From Lucifuga dentata (lineage: Eukaryota > Chordata > Actinopteri > Ophidiiformes > Bythitidae): a stretch of 64,000 bases of DNA. Positions 41,831 to 54,258 of the stretch are shown here, piece after piece. The stretch covers positions 62,001 to 126,000 of the forward strand of contig VXCM01000257.1 in the NCBI GenBank assembly GCA_014773175.1, in the 5' to 3' direction. The position numbers and the translations under genes were made by a program. Under the pieces are notes generated by a model. The model was not told the origin of the DNA. It was given only the letters and a program-made list of their open reading frames with translations, and ran no database searches. The first letter of the stretch is position 1. Every line of letters begins with the position of its first letter.

Positions 41831-44233
41831 TCACTCCTCCAGTTCTCTGACTGGTGCGTTTGGTAGGTCTGACTGTAGGGTAGCTCTGAGATTAACCCAG
41901 AATAGCCTCTGTTTGGTCCTATCCTGGGGCCACTCCAAATAAGTGTGCCTGCCCATCATGGTCTTCAGCTGGTAGTACTTTGAAGGAATCAGGTACTGAG
42001 GCAGAGGCTCAAGTAGCACTAACACAACACTGTCTGAGCCCCTGGCAAAACGTTGGTGGCTTGCAAAGTATAGCTCATAATGGCACCATTCACTCTTGAC
42101 AAAGTGAGCAGAGAGCACAAACACAGAGCGCCAGCTTTTCTCTACACAGCTGATGATGTTCTCAATAATTGTCTTTCCTGGCACAAAGTTCTTCTCATGG
42201 TGGCAGATAAGGAGCCCTCCTTCAGGCCCTTCAAGTTTGGGAAGGAGGGAATTGTGCACCCAGTCAGCATCATGCTGGCTGTAAGACACAAAAGCATGAA
42301 ACTCGACTCCCATCAACTCTTCAGGCCGAGCTTGATGTCTTCTCGCACGATGTTTGGCTCGAGCCCACTGCCAAATCATTCCCATGTACCATGGAACATC
42401 TAAACAATGACACAGGGTCACCACTGTGATAATCACTGCCACTGCCGGGCCCAGGATAGTGGCAGCAAGAAGCCCAATATTGCAGGAAACCTCTGAAATC
42501 CAGACATCTTCTAAGACTGAGTCCCTGATGGCTTCTGGGTAAGTGCAGTAATAAGCCCGTGGCCAGCTCACTAGCTTGATTCCTGTGTGACTTTGCTGTT
42601 CAGACTTTATGCCAAGACGTATGAAACTCCTAATGGCGCAGGTGCAGGTGAAGGGGTTGTGACTAACATCGAGGATTTTCAGCTGGGGGCAGCTGTCCAG
42701 GTTGCTCACAGATGGAGCATGGATGGAATTTGCCCTGAGCAGAAGCAGATTCAGTATGGGGAAACCATTGCATACTGGCAGATCCCGCAGCCTGTTCGCA
42801 CTTAGGTCCAAAGCCAAAAGATAGTCCAGTTTCAAGACAGACAATGGCACCACAGAAATCTGGTTGTTTTGGAGGTCTAGTATTTTTGTTCTGTTTGGCA
42901 GACATTTAAAAACCGAGTCTGTCAGGCCATTGGAGGATAAATTCATACTGGTGATGCTGGGCGGCCAGACACATCTTACCAGACTGTTGTAAGTCAGGGA
43001 GTTGAGGCTGAGGTCCACATGTTGCAGGGATTGCATGTATTGGAAACGTGTGCTCATTAGCTGAAGGTTCTTAAGATTGTTGCTGACAAGAATGAGTTTC
43101 TTTAGGTTACCCAGAGTCTCACATTCTAAGGTTTCTCGACCCTCCACTCTGGAGAAGATAGAATCAGATAGAGCACAGTTGGAAAAGTCCAGCAGGCCAA
43201 TAGAACTTTGTGACTTTGGGCATGTCATGTGTATGATTGATGTCTCCATAATTGTCATACTCTCCACTGGCATATTCATAAAGAAGTTATATACAGCCTC
43301 CTGTGAAAAAAAGAAAGACTTCACCTCAATCCTTTTGGCTATGAATGACTTCAGTTTTGATGTCTTGTGCACATCAGTATCACGATTAGGCAGCTTTAAC
43401 AGGGCAATGTCAGAAATGGTCAGGTAGCTAATAGAGGATTCTAGAATCACGTTAACATAGTGAGTTAAGTCTTGCCATTTGATTGATATGTTTGTGAGAT
43501 AGAGATGAGAAGTGCGGATTTCCTTTCTGTCACTCAATTGTTTAGCAAAGTTACTATAGTTATCTTTCAAATTTGTCAACTCCAGCTCATCAAAGAGTGA
43601 CAGCCCATCAACAACAACAGCAAGGTCCATCTGGTCGTTAGTGAAGACAAGCTGAAGCTTCTGAGCATGAACGTCTTTCAGGCTGCCTACTGCATAAACA
43701 CACTTCTCCTCCAGGTAAAGGGTCAGTGCACGTAGCTTCACAGCAGTAATATTCTTGAAATCACCTACGCTGATGTTTTTTGCTCCAAGTGCTAATCTCT
43801 CCAGTTTTACAAGGGAACTGAACTCACGTCCCAGTGTCATAGTGAGGAATTGGTTGTGGGCCAAGTTAAGCACCAGGAGGTTTTCTGTGTAGAACAGGTA
43901 TCGCTGATCTTCAAGGTTCCGCAGCCTGTTGTGTGACAGGTCCAGATCCTTCATAAGTGGTGTGTCGTGGAACGTCTTAAGGTGAATATTTTCCAAGATA
44001 TTCCATGACAGATTGAGGAACCTCAGGCGAGGAGTGTTTTTAAAGTCTCCTTGGTGAAGCTGCTTTATATAATTACATGAAAGGTCTACAAACTCAACCG
44101 TATTTGGCAGGTCACTTGGGACAGAGGAGAGGTTTTTGGAGGAGAGGTCTATAATGCTGGAGGTGGATGAAATTCTGTGTGGTAGTCCCACCAACATGGC
44201 CAATACCCCAATAGCCACTGTTAGAAGATTCAT
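41831..44233 (-). CDS. tlr1: Toll-like receptor 1 family (TLR1)
   Basis: A cell-surface innate immune receptor; mammalian TLR1 pairs with TLR2 to sense lipopeptides. The start is the ATG at 44233, because an acceptor (CTTTTTTCAG on the minus strand) ends only seven bases upstream; the open frame continues 39 codons further, but through intron. The product is 800 residues in one exon. It shows a signal peptide (MNLLTVAIGVLAMLVG), leucine-rich repeats, a Cys-rich LRR C-terminal cap (FTCTCAIRSF), a transmembrane helix at about 586-608 and a TIR domain from about 642. TIR boxes are visible: FHAFVSYSQHDADWV, the BB loop NFVPGK (Pro near 685), and box 3 FWVNLRATL. SEWCHYELYFA and RRTYLEWP-like residues match human TLR1. 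A non-coding first exon ends at 45327. The TLR1 assignment over TLR18 or other fish members is supported by the adjacent klb. Confidence 0.9.
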   Translation of the reverse strand: MNLLTVAIGVLAMLVGLPHRISSTSSIIDLSSKNLSSVPSDLPNTVEFVDLSCNYIKQLHQGDFKNTPRLRFLNLSWNILENIHLKTFHDTPLMKDLDLSHNRLRNLEDQRYLFYTENLLVLNLAHNQFLTMTLGREFSSLVKLERLALGAKNISVGDFKNITAVKLRALTLYLEEKCVYAVGSLKDVHAQKLQLVFTNDQMDLAVVVDGLSLFDELELTNLKDNYSNFAKQLSDRKEIRTSHLYLTNISIKWQDLTHYVNVILESSISYLTISDIALLKLPNRDTDVHKTSKLKSFIAKRIEVKSFFFSQEAVYNFFMNMPVESMTIMETSIIHMTCPKSQSSIGLLDFSNCALSDSIFSRVEGRETLECETLGNLKKLILVSNNLKNLQLMSTRFQYMQSLQHVDLSLNSLTYNSLVRCVWPPSITSMNLSSNGLTDSVFKCLPNRTKILDLQNNQISVVPLSVLKLDYLLALDLSANRLRDLPVCNGFPILNLLLLRANSIHAPSVSNLDSCPQLKILDVSHNPFTCTCAIRSFIRLGIKSEQQSHTGIKLVSWPRAYYCTYPEAIRDSVLEDVWISEVSCNIGLLAATILGPAVAVIITVVTLCHCLDVPWYMGMIWQWARAKHRARRHQARPEELMGVEFHAFVSYSQHDADWVHNSLLPKLEGPEGGLLICHHEKNFVPGKTIIENIISCVEKSWRSVFVLSAHFVKSEWCHYELYFASHQRFARGSDSVVLVLLEPLPQYLIPSKYYQLKTMMGRHTYLEWPQDRTKQRLFWVNLRATLQSDLPNAPVRELEE

Positions 44234-44275
44234 TGTTTGCCTGAAAAAAGAAGAAGCAAGAGATGTTGATGATAG

Positions 44276-44957
44276 TGAAAGGACCGTATTGATGGTTTTG
44301 GGTGACTGAGCCCAATAAATACTACTTGCATACACATTACTGCCAATCACTTTTCAAAACATACTTCTGGAGTGGTACATTTTCAAATAGTTTTTTTTTT
44401 TTTTTAATTAAAAGCACAATTTAATATGTAATATCAACAATGTGCTGGTGGAGACAGATGCCAGCTAGGCTTATCCAAGGCCTCTGCCAAGGAAAACCAC
44501 ATTTTAACACATATACAATACAAAAACAAAACAAAAAACAAAACAAAACAAAAAAAAAACAACAACAACAAAAAAAACCCAAAAAACAACCAACTATACA
44601 AACANCAAAACAAAACAAAAAAAAAACAACAACAACAAAAAAAACCCAAAAAACAACCAACTATACAAACAGACGTTAACATACTTTTCAAATTGTGTTT
44701 ATAAAAATTCTAATTCAAACACAGGGGAAATTATAACGATCATTACAATCCAGTGTAACTGTTAGCAGGCAAAACATTGCATTTAAAAGTGGGTGTATCA
44801 CCTGAAAATTTCATTTTGAAAGACCAGGGGATTTGGCAAATTAACACAAAAACTAAAATATGGTTTTATATTTTGAAAAATGGTTGACAGTAATATAATA
44901 TGTGTATGGGTATTATTTATTGGGCTCAAAGATGTAAAACCTCCAGAATGGTCTTTT
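44276..44957 (+). mobile_element. Family A element, copy A7 (interrupted)
   Basis: Left end GAAAGGACCGTATTGATGG with GAGCCCAATAAATAC; right end GGGCTCAAAGATG...AATGGTCTTTT. A foreign insert with poly(T) and an A-rich part occupies about 44389-44690. The left end sits about 36 bases from the tlr1 splice acceptor. Confidence 0.72.
44539..44671. other. Assembly join: 66-bp duplication flanking N
   Basis: Bases 44539-44604 and 44606-44671 are identical around the N at 44605, in an A/C-rich low-complexity stretch within the A7 insert. Confidence 0.88.
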
Positions 44958-45191
44958 GAGTCTTTCAGTGTAAGAATATATGTCCTTTCATCAGTATGCA
45001 ACATCACAGCCAGTTTTATGTGAATATATTTTATTATGTATCCACAAATCACACTGAAATTTGAACGATAGCAACTTCAGAAATTGAAGGTGTTAGTTTA
45101 TTAAAATTATTTTCATTCTAAAGTTCATTGTAATAGACATGTTGAGGGAAATATAGGTTTAGCTACTGTGTTTTATGCTTTTCTCCTTTTT

Positions 45192-45232
45192 TCAAAATGA
45201 ACTACATTTGGTAAAAATGTAGTTCATTTTGA
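45192..45232. repeat. Perfect 18-bp inverted repeat in the tlr1 5' UTR intron
   Basis: Arms 45192-45209 and 45215-45232 are exact inverted copies with a five-base loop. Confidence 0.92.
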
Positions 45233-45326
45233 CCAAGACATCTCAATCTCAAGAGACTATGCTGATGAAAGAAAAGAAAATAAGTAAAATTTAGCTTAGC
45301 ATATACACACAACAGAGGATACTAAC

Positions 45327-45420
45327 CTGTACTGATGTTCAAATGGATTTTCCAGTGGAAGCACCACTCTTAATATGTTGTTTTGTTCGTCTTTTTTCAC
45401 TTAGTTAAGATGCTGTAGTC
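45327..45420 (-). other. Probable non-coding first exon and promoter side of tlr1
   Basis: The exon end at 45327 follows from the donor. Its 5' limit is not visible; the end given is only a guess. Confidence 0.35.
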
Positions 45421-47415
45421 CATTATATTGAATCATTTTCCGTTGAAAGATCTGAATAAGGAAGTGAATTTGGCAGCACTCTCTCTGTAAATTTTTAGAA
45501 ATTAAGTCCACAAAGAGGAATCTAATCAGCATTCAGACTCTTTAAAAAAAATAAATAAATTTCCATGTAAAAAAAAACAAAAATCAAAAAACTTAAACTG
45601 TGATTAATAAAGAAAAACACAGCATTTACAAGATGTTACAGTAAATTACCAGGTTGAGAGGAACAGAGACAAATCTGATATTAAGTCCGACACCAGTTAG
45701 TTTTTCTCTTCTGTACAGTACATCCCCTTTTCACTTCCCTTTATTTTACTGTCCATGGAGACTTTTTACTGAAGGAAACTATTTGTTTTGCTTCACTGAA
45801 TGGTTACCTTGTAAAACTGCATAAACATATGAAGAAAATTACAGTACAATTAAAAATTAAGAATTAATGAAGTTAATCAGAAGTTGTAACTAAGTTAATA
45901 GTTACATTATGACTGTATGGGAATACATTTTAATGATGTCCATCTTGTTTTAAAATATTTTTGTTCATCTTCACAAAGATGCAAGTGTGTGAAATAGTCA
46001 TGAGAACACAGACATGCTCTTGACAAACATCAGCCATTTTCTGGTTAATGGTAAAGAAAAACTGCCTGGATGAATAAAACTGAGTAAAGTATTGGGAGTT
46101 TGCTGTGTGAATGTCACAGAAATGTGTGGCAGTGTTTTTTGCCCTCTTTTTTGCAGTATCATAGCGACCATGCTGAGGTCAGTCTAGGTGGTGGATGACA
46201 AACTCAATTTAATTATCCCATTAATGCCTTGAAGCAGAGTGTATCCTGGGCAACTACATTGTTTACTCTAGAGAGACGTGCCCACTGCTACAAGGAAGGA
46301 TGATGGGCTTTCTTCATGGGCTTTGACCTATTTTTATTTTGGTAGGTTAGCTTAATCAAAGACAAGCATATGTAGAGGCAGATGGACTGACACACAAACA
46401 CACACTTCCCAGCAGTGGCCTTACTTTCAGTCAGCACTGCCCTTTCCCTCCGGTCAGTTACTGAGGAGTCGAGTGGACCTAAATTGAATAAGGACATATG
46501 AGCTGGTGTTGCTGTTCTCACTTGTGTTTTGATCAAATCTTGGAAATGCTTAGCACATAAAACATAAAACCACAGAGCACATCCTGTTTTGTCAGTATCA
46601 TGCTGTGCTAAATTTTATTGTCCTTGCATTTTATGCAATAAATGTGTTTGAAATGTGTTGAACATATGAATTCATGGTAGAAATATGAAATCCACCAGCT
46701 TAAATTTGATACTCAGTACCTGTGCTTTTGTGGCACAGAGCCTCTTCAGGTGGAATAGGTCAGAAAGATTCAATGAGACTCAATGTGATCAAATTTAAGA
46801 GGGCAAGAAATGGACAAACACGATACCCAGATATGCTATACATCTGTGTGTGTGTGTTGGAAACAGATTTATGGAACTAAGATCAGAGTACAAGCTAATT
46901 ATTGACAACCGTCTTTGCAGCAATCAACAGTTTGTATGAGTGAGTGTCCTCAAAAGGAAAGGTCAGTATTATCCTCCAAAGTGTTGGTCAGACTTTAAGG
47001 GTCTGGCTGAGTTAGGAGGGCAAGTGAGTTTTGTAAGTACAAGTGAAAATAATTATTGTAATAAATGTGCTAGAAATGTCTCTGTTGTATAGTAATGCAA
47101 GCCTGTGTGATTATGAGTCAACCTTTGTATGTGTGAACATGATGTGTTGGGAGGGGCTGAGTGGGAGCACAAGAACACTAAAGGAGAGATAGGGAAGTAC
47201 AACCAAGTTAGCTTGTCAGGTGAAAAAGGCTCCACTACTGAGCTCTGCCTGCTTGATATTCCTGTTTCCTGGCCTGTGTTGTTTGTAGTCTCTCATCTGG
47301 CACTATGGATCACTTGTCTTTGGCAAGAAGATTTGTGATATTGCACAGAGCAATTGCTCTGACCGAGACAACCTCCTCCCTTGAAGCTGATTTCTGAAAG
47401 AAGCTGGACTCCAGT
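45421..47415. other. Intergenic stretch between tlr1 and klb
   Basis: The two genes are head to head, so the promoters of both lie here. The sequence is AT-rich. No gene, recognisable repeat family or placed TATA box is seen. Confidence 0.6.
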
Positions 47416-50400
47416 ATGCTAAACTATCTTGCTCATCCCACACGTCCCTGCTTCTTCCTCTTCCTCTTGGCATTAGTGTGTGGTTGGAACAAGGCGGCCT
47501 GTTCTCTTGGTGAGGGCAGGAAGCTTTGGCAGCAGTCCAAGCCAGACCCCACCAGTCACAGCCAGTCTTTTCTTCAGGACACCTTTCCTTCAGGATTCCT
47601 CTGGGGTACAGGGACATCTGCCTTCCAGACAGAGGGGGCCTGGGACCAAGATGGGAAGAGTGCATCTGTCTGGGACCATTTCACCCACTTCAATGTCAGT
47701 GGTTTGGCAACGGAGACTGCTGATGTGACCAGTGACAGCTATGCTCACTGGGAGGAAGATGTGAAGGCACTGGAGTACCTGGGTGTAAAATCATACTCCT
47801 TCTCTCTTTCTTGGCCTAGACTCTTTCCTCATGGGAACGCCAGTGGTCAGCCTAATACAGTTGCTGTTGGGCACTATAGTCGTCTTATAGACAGGCTTCT
47901 AGAAAAGGGCATTGAGCCCATTGTTACGCTCCATCACTGGGACCTGCCACAGATCCTGCAGGAGAAGTACGGAGGCTGGAAAAATGACACACTGGTGGGA
48001 CTTTTTGAGGCATATGCTGCTTTCTGTTTCCAAACTTATGGAAGTCATGTTAGGTATTGGCTGACCATGCATAATCCATACCTGGTGGCTGTACAGGGGT
48101 ATGGTACAGGTGTCCATGCACCTGGAGAAGTAGGGGGTCCCTCTGTCTCCCTCATTGTGGCTCACAACCTGATCAGGGTAAGTCAGACAGGTTCAATTGG
48201 ACATAGTCATTGATTAGGGGTCTGCAGATTAATCTGTACACATATAGTGGGTTATCTGTGTGAGAAGAAAACTACACAGAGACTTTCTCTGTGTGAGACC
48301 ATATGCAAACTTTGAACTTCTGCAGCTTTTATCAGTTTATGCTGGTCCAGGAATATTTACAACTTTGAATGATTTTGAGATCATATGACAGTAAAGCAAA
48401 CAAAGATAACATCAATACACTGACATTTGTTGCAATCATTGAAATAAATTCAGAAACTGTATGAGATTTCAAGTAATGTAATACAAATGTTGCAGGTGCA
48501 GCTGACAGTGGTGTTGTATAATTTATGTGTAAAAAAATATTGATTTCTTCTCATCAAAGATTAGTTGACCTTATTTTATTTTGAGCAGGTCTGTGATTAG
48601 TGAACAGGGCACTTAAAGAGACACAGGGTCAAAGTCCTCCACATCAGCACTTTTGTGCTGGAGACAGTTTGTGACAGGAAGTCATGGAGATACGCCTCAT
48701 TAATAACCAGTTATGTTTATACGCTTGAGATTGTAGCACACACATGGCGTGAGTTAACACGATCAGTACCAACACAAATAGACAGATATAAATAACCCAG
48801 TGCTTGATTCATTGTTTTAATGATAATGACAAAGCTCTAATTTTGCAATGTTTTAAAAGCATTAGACGTGATTATATTGTAGACTAAAGTGTAACATGTT
48901 ATATTTTCAGGCACATGCTAAAGCTTGGCACACCTATAACACACACTTCCGCCCAACTCAGAAAGGTAAGGTGTCCATTGTTCTGGGTTCCCATTGGGTT
49001 GAGCCTCAAAGAGGACAAGCTACACCTGCCAATGTTGAACTTTGCCAGCAGTCAATAGAGGCTGTGCTCGGCTGGTTTGCCAATCCCATCTTTGGGGATG
49101 GTGACTACCCAGTCTCTATTAAAATCAAGCATGGCGCTACACTCCCCTTATTCACCCCTGAGGAGAAACTCTGGGTTCAGAAAACAGCTGACTTCTTTGC
49201 TCTGTCCTTTGGGCCTAACAACCTCCGCATGGGCCGGAACCTAGTCCAGTATGGGCAGACTGTCACCCCAGACCTGAGGCGTGTTCTGGGCTGGGTAAAG
49301 ATGGAGTATGGAGACATGAGGGTGCTGGTGGCTGAGGGAGGCTGGTTCTCTGAAACCACTGTGGGGAGAGAGGATACAGTAGCTATCTATCTGATGAAGA
49401 GATTTATCAACCAGGTCCTACAAGGTGAGTAGAAAAGTGGAAAGAACATCTTCTTAAAGGTATCACTTTCTAAAAAGGCATACTTCAAGGGTTTATAATG
49501 TGTAAATAATGACTTATATAGTAGTTAAAAATCATTTATTAACCTTTCAAGATCAAGCCATTAAGCCACTTTTATGTTGCCACATTAAAAAAAACAAACC
49601 AAAAAACCAAAAAAAAAAAAAAAANAAAAAAAAAAAAAAACTTCCTGCTGCACCATAACTTACTTAGTCATTTTAGCTCTTTAATTCACAATAACAATCC
49701 TTCAATGGACAGTTTGACCACTGACCTTCTGTAGAGGAGCTGATGAGCATCTGGGTCAGAATTATAGTTATTAACCACCTTATTAACATTACATCAGCCA
49801 ACTTGATGGATTATTGCTCTGGAAAAACCTTTATTAATGACTTAATAACATTTATTGCACAGCTGAGGACCTGATTAAGTGAGCAATGTGACCCTTTAAA
49901 AAGTAATTTTCTTGTCCTGGTTGTTCACTACAATGGGGTATTATAGATCTATCAATCATTTGTATATAAATTTAATACATTTATTAATTCTTTATAGATC
50001 AGTAATATATATATATTTTTTTCAGCTATCAAGTTTGATCATGTGCAGGTGTTTGGATATTCTGCATGGTCGTTAGTGGATGGATATGAGTGGAATTATG
50101 GCTACACTATTAGGCGAGGCCTTTTCTACATTGACTTTGGTCAAGCAAACCGAACCAGGATACTGAAAACCACAGCTCAGTACTACAGGCGTGTTGTCAC
50201 TGACAATGGTTTCCCCAGTGATGAGAGCTCCAGAGAGGTCAAAGGCCTTTTCCCCTGTACATTTCACTGGGGCATCACTGACTCCACCTTGCAGGTAAGA
50301 AGAGAGGAAAGAGATTGACATACATTTTTTGCAGCTGATAACAGGAGAGTGATTTCACACTAAAAGTTGAGTCAAGATCCAGACATTTTGTCTTATTATT

Positions 50401-52409
50401 TGCACAGTTGTGGAATAATTGTAAAAAAAAAAAAAAAAAAAAAAAAAGTGAAATGAAGAAACATAAACGTCTGTTAACTGAATTTCCCATGTATGTTTCT
50501 TTTTGTAGGTTCACTTCTACCCCTTCTCACCGCAGTTCACTGACCCCCAAATGTACAACTGGAACCTGACAGGGGATGGAGCATTGCATCCAGTCTCAGG
50601 GGTGAAGCTCCACACCAGAGCAGCCCAGTGTACTGACTACTTGGCTATCCATGGACATCTTCGCCTGTTTGCTTCAACTGGGGCAACTCACTACCGGTTT
50701 GCCCTAAACTGGTCTCTGATTTTACCCCAGGGAGACCTCTCTGACGTGAACACTGAGGCTCTGAGGTAGGAACATACACAATCATGGACTGTCACAATTA
50801 ATTTCAGATCAGTTGAAACTTGGTTTATTGGAGTCAAATACAAATGCATCTTATATTCAAATAAAAAATAACTTAACCAGATTATTAACCACTGACTATA
50901 AACACTTTCAGATAAATTCATAGATGGTACATACTGTCTTTCTCTATCATTCTCTCTCTCCCTGTTCTTCTCTTACATGCAAACACGTGATGAAAAAAAT
51001 GCTGATGCTTAAGCTATAGTTTTACATTGTCATTATATCTAAAAGGTACTACCGCTGTGTTCTGACTGAACTCAAGAAGTTGGACCTGGAGGCTGTTATT
51101 ACTCTCTACTACCCGACACACAGAACTCCAAATCTGGGCTTGCCTGGGCCACTGCAAGTCTCTGGCGGTTGGCTCAACTACAGCACAGTGGAAGCCTTTC
51201 AAGAATATGCAGCACTCTGCTACCGGGAGCTGGGCTCCTGGGTTCAATTCTGGATCACAGTCAATGAGCCAAACAGACTAGTAGATATTTATTCCAGTGG
51301 GAAAGAGCAGCACCAGGCAGCTCATAACCTTCTTCTGGCCCATGCAAAAGCCTGGAGGTTATATGAGAAGGAATACTCTAGTCAACAGGGAGCACTGGTA
51401 TCACTGGCACTACATGCTGACTGGGCAGAACCTGCCAACCCCTTCCTGCAGTCACATACGGCAGCAGCCCAAAGGCTCCTTCTTTTTGAACTTGGCCGCT
51501 TCTTAGACCCATTGCTGGGGACTAGATATGAGAAGAAGCAACACGGGGACTACCCACAAGAGATGAAGGCGTACTTGAAAGACAGAGCTGTAGAGATGGG
51601 CCTCCCTGGATCCCCTCTTCCTAACTTTACTGATTCAGAGAGGGAGGAGATGAAAGGAGCTTTGGGGTTCATAGCCCTGAACCATTTCACCACCCGTTTA
51701 GTCTCTCCGTACCCCCACATACACACCAATGTCCAGCAGAAACAACCTACCAATCATGGATGTCTGATCCTCTCTGACCCAACCTGGCCCTCCTCTGGCC
51801 TGGGGCAGGCTCTTGTACCATGGGGACTGCGAAAGATTTTAAGATGGGTCACCCAGAGATATGGAGGGACTTTGCCTGTCATTGTCACAGCGAGTGGGAT
51901 TGATGATCAGGCTCCTGTGGAGGACAGACTCAGGCAACACTATCTCAAGAGTTACCTGCATGAGGCGCTTAAAGGTATATATATTTCAGATATTCTAAGT
52001 AGCGACCTCCCTTCTCTCTCAATCAAGCTGCCAATCTGCAATGTTCCTCTTTGATGCAGAATGCATCATATAATCAGACCCCCTGAGTACAATCACATAT
52101 CAACAGGAAGTATCCAGGTTGTTGAAGCATAGACAGTTCTACAGGCACTACAGGTTTTATTACTCTTTGACTTCCTACTATAAAATCCAGACTTTATGAG
52201 GAAACCTTTGAGATCATAAAGAAAGGGAGGGGTAGGAACATGGAAAAAACAGTAGAGCAAAAGGTGTTTATCAGTATTGCATTTATACTTTGCCCTTCAT
52301 GAGCCTTACATTCCTGTATTTGCTAACCATTGGGCATGTATCCTTAATCTTAACGTTACTGTTTCAGTATTCTTAAGGTTGTTTTGTATGGTTTTGTATG
52401 TCTTAATAC

Positions 52410-52440
<31 letters not shown>

Positions 52441-52935
52441 ATTGGAAAATTGATGAATTTGTCTGACGTCACTTTCCATCTGCAATTCCATTTGTCTCCA
52501 GCTCAAAATTTAGATGGAGTCAGCCTGCAGGGTTTCTATGTATGGAAGCTGCAAGATCGACATGTTCCCCAGTTTGGTCTTTTCACTTCTACCCACCATC
52601 AGTCCAAAGCTAAAGCCTCAATCACTGTCTACCGTGAGATCATCACTCACAGTGGTTTTCCTGAGGATAACACCACACAGACCTGCAGGTTCAGTGAACT
52701 CCAGATGTCTTGCACTGTATGTACATGGATCCTCAAGAACAAAGCATTCCTGGTCTTTGGAGGCTGCCTTATAATAACAGCTGTTATGCTGGCAGCACTT
52801 GTCATTTTTGTCATATTTACCAAGACAACCCGAACAAGGGGCAGAGGGAGAGGAATGGACAGGATGAGCAGTAGGAGGAGGATTGAAAGGGCAACAGTGT
52901 GTTCATGTCCAACTGTTGTTAAGTCCTCGATATAG
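47416..52935 (+). CDS. klb: Beta-Klotho, FGF19/FGF21 co-receptor
   Basis: Beta-Klotho is a single-pass membrane protein that acts with FGF receptors for endocrine FGFs. Exons: 47416-48177, 48911-49424, 50026-50294, 50509-50765, 51046-51974, 52502-52935; all phases fit and give 1054 residues (human 1044). After a signal-peptide-like N-terminus come two family-1 glycosidase-like domains. In KL1 the usual NEP acid/base motif is HNPYLV (Asn220), while the nucleophile Glu is kept at about 396 (VAEGGWF). In KL2 the NEP motif is kept (Glu675) but the nucleophile is replaced by Ser at about 884 (TASGIDD). Each domain therefore lacks one catalytic glutamate, as in mammalian KLB. A juxtamembrane CTVC, a transmembrane helix at about 992-1016 and a short basic tail follow. 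Position between tlr1 and ube2k, as on human 4p14, supports klb rather than klotho or lctl. Confidence 0.95.
49625..49625. other. Single N inside poly(A): assembly join
   Basis: One N within an A run (about 49611-49640) in klb intron 2. Confidence 0.8.
52410..52438. repeat. Poly(A) run in the last klb intron
   Basis: Twenty-nine A residues, ending 63 bases before the last klb exon. Confidence 0.9.
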
Positions 52936-53151
52936 GCAAGTGTCTGATCTATTCATGCTTGCATCTGTTCTCCTTACAAATATGCGATCAGTGTACCCAT
53001 CCATATAAGATTGTCAAGAGAAAGTGTCTTCATCCATTTTATTGTGTGTAATGACTGTTATTTTAGTTGGAGGGGCAGTCAGTGTGGGAACTGAAAGAGT
53101 AACCTTGTTAGTAAGTTTTTTCAGTTAAATTTATTTGAAGGGGTGAATCTT

Positions 53152-53354
53152 TTAAAGGATTATACAGGTGATTTTGAGGTGGGTACCACTTGAACATTTG
53201 ATTTTGAAAGATTAGTGGATTTGAAAAAATAAAACAAAAATTAAAACACGGTTTTCTATTTTAGAAAATGGTTGGCAGTAATGTAATGTGTATGTGGGTA
53301 TTATTATTATTTTTTTTAGCTTAAACATGCAAAACCACGAGTATGCTCCTTTAA
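53152..53354 (+). mobile_element. Family A element, copy A8 (internally deleted)
   Basis: Starts TTAAAGGATTATACAGGTGA and runs almost directly into the right-end part (GTGGGTACCACTTGAAC to ATGCTCCTTTAA). Most of the left half is missing. TTAA is at both ends. Confidence 0.75.
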
Positions 53355-53564
53355 GTCCAAAAGTCAATATTAGGCTTATATGTTGTAATTTTTCAAAGTT
53401 GATAATCATATGAATTCTGTGGTTTATTATAATAGTGAAGATATAACTTACTTAAAGTGATCTTCATCATAAAGATGATGTGCCAGGAACCAGAATCCCA
53501 TTTTATAATGAACCAGATGATGATATTGTGTGATCAGAATTAACTGTAATTTTGACATATCGTA

Positions 53565-53566
<2 letters not shown>

Positions 53567-53639
<73 letters not shown>
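53567..53639. repeat. Compound (CT)n(CA)n microsatellite
   Basis: CT units to 53606 followed directly by CA units to 53639. Confidence 0.95.
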
Positions 53640-53641
<2 letters not shown>

Positions 53642-54246
53642 TAGATATACTGTAGATAAATTTATAGTATAATCCCTTTGAGCTCATATGCAATGGAGGA
53701 TGGTATCAATTTTTGCAAGAACTCCAGAACAAAACAAGCATTTACATGCTGTTTTACTAATTTCAAACGTATTTATTCAAATATTTATTCGAACCGTGAT
53801 ACTGCTGACTGTGATTATCCTTGGGACAATGATGCCCCCTAGTGACATTATAGCTGTAATGAAAATAACGTGAAACATGTCTGATCTGTCTTTTGTGAAA
53901 AACATAAATAAATAAAAATGCTATATGACATATATAATACAATAGATGCTCATAGGTTAGTGTCCTAAGATGAAGCAATACTTATTCTGTGTCTGTGACT
54001 ATTAAAATAAATTTATATTTTAGAAATTGTCATCGTTTTTTGGGGCTCAACCTTTCTTGTCAGTCTCTCTGGGTGAAAGAACTGTAGTGCACAGCAATTT
54101 AACGTATGTGGAAGTATGATATTTATATAGTGGAAGTGTTATCTAATTTCATTTTAGAACAAAATATTATTTATTATAAATTATTAATGTATTATTTACC
54201 ATGCATAGATGATCCAATGGCAGGAGGCTAGCAGTAAGGCAATGTA

Positions 54247-54258
54247 GATCACGTGATC
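54247..54258. promoter_or_regulatory. Palindromic E-box upstream of ube2k
   Basis: GATCACGTGATC is a perfect 12-bp palindrome with a CACGTG core, a site type bound by USF/MYC/TFE-class bHLH factors. It lies about 280 bases before the ube2k ATG. Function is inferred from motif and position only. Confidence 0.35.

Larger units (their letters stand above)
44234..45326 (-). other. 5' UTR intron of tlr1
   Basis: A consensus donor (ACAG|GTTAGT on the minus strand, at 45326) and the acceptor next to 44240 define the intron. It is largely filled by a family A element (44276-44957) and includes a perfect hairpin at 45192-45232. Confidence 0.6.

Noticed and set aside
44234..44350. 39-codon N-terminal extension of tlr1
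   Set aside because: It runs through a splice acceptor and into a family A element; the downstream ATG gives a proper signal peptide.
47303..47665. 120-codon minus frame at the klb start
   Set aside because: Antisense to klb exon 1 with no similarity of its own.
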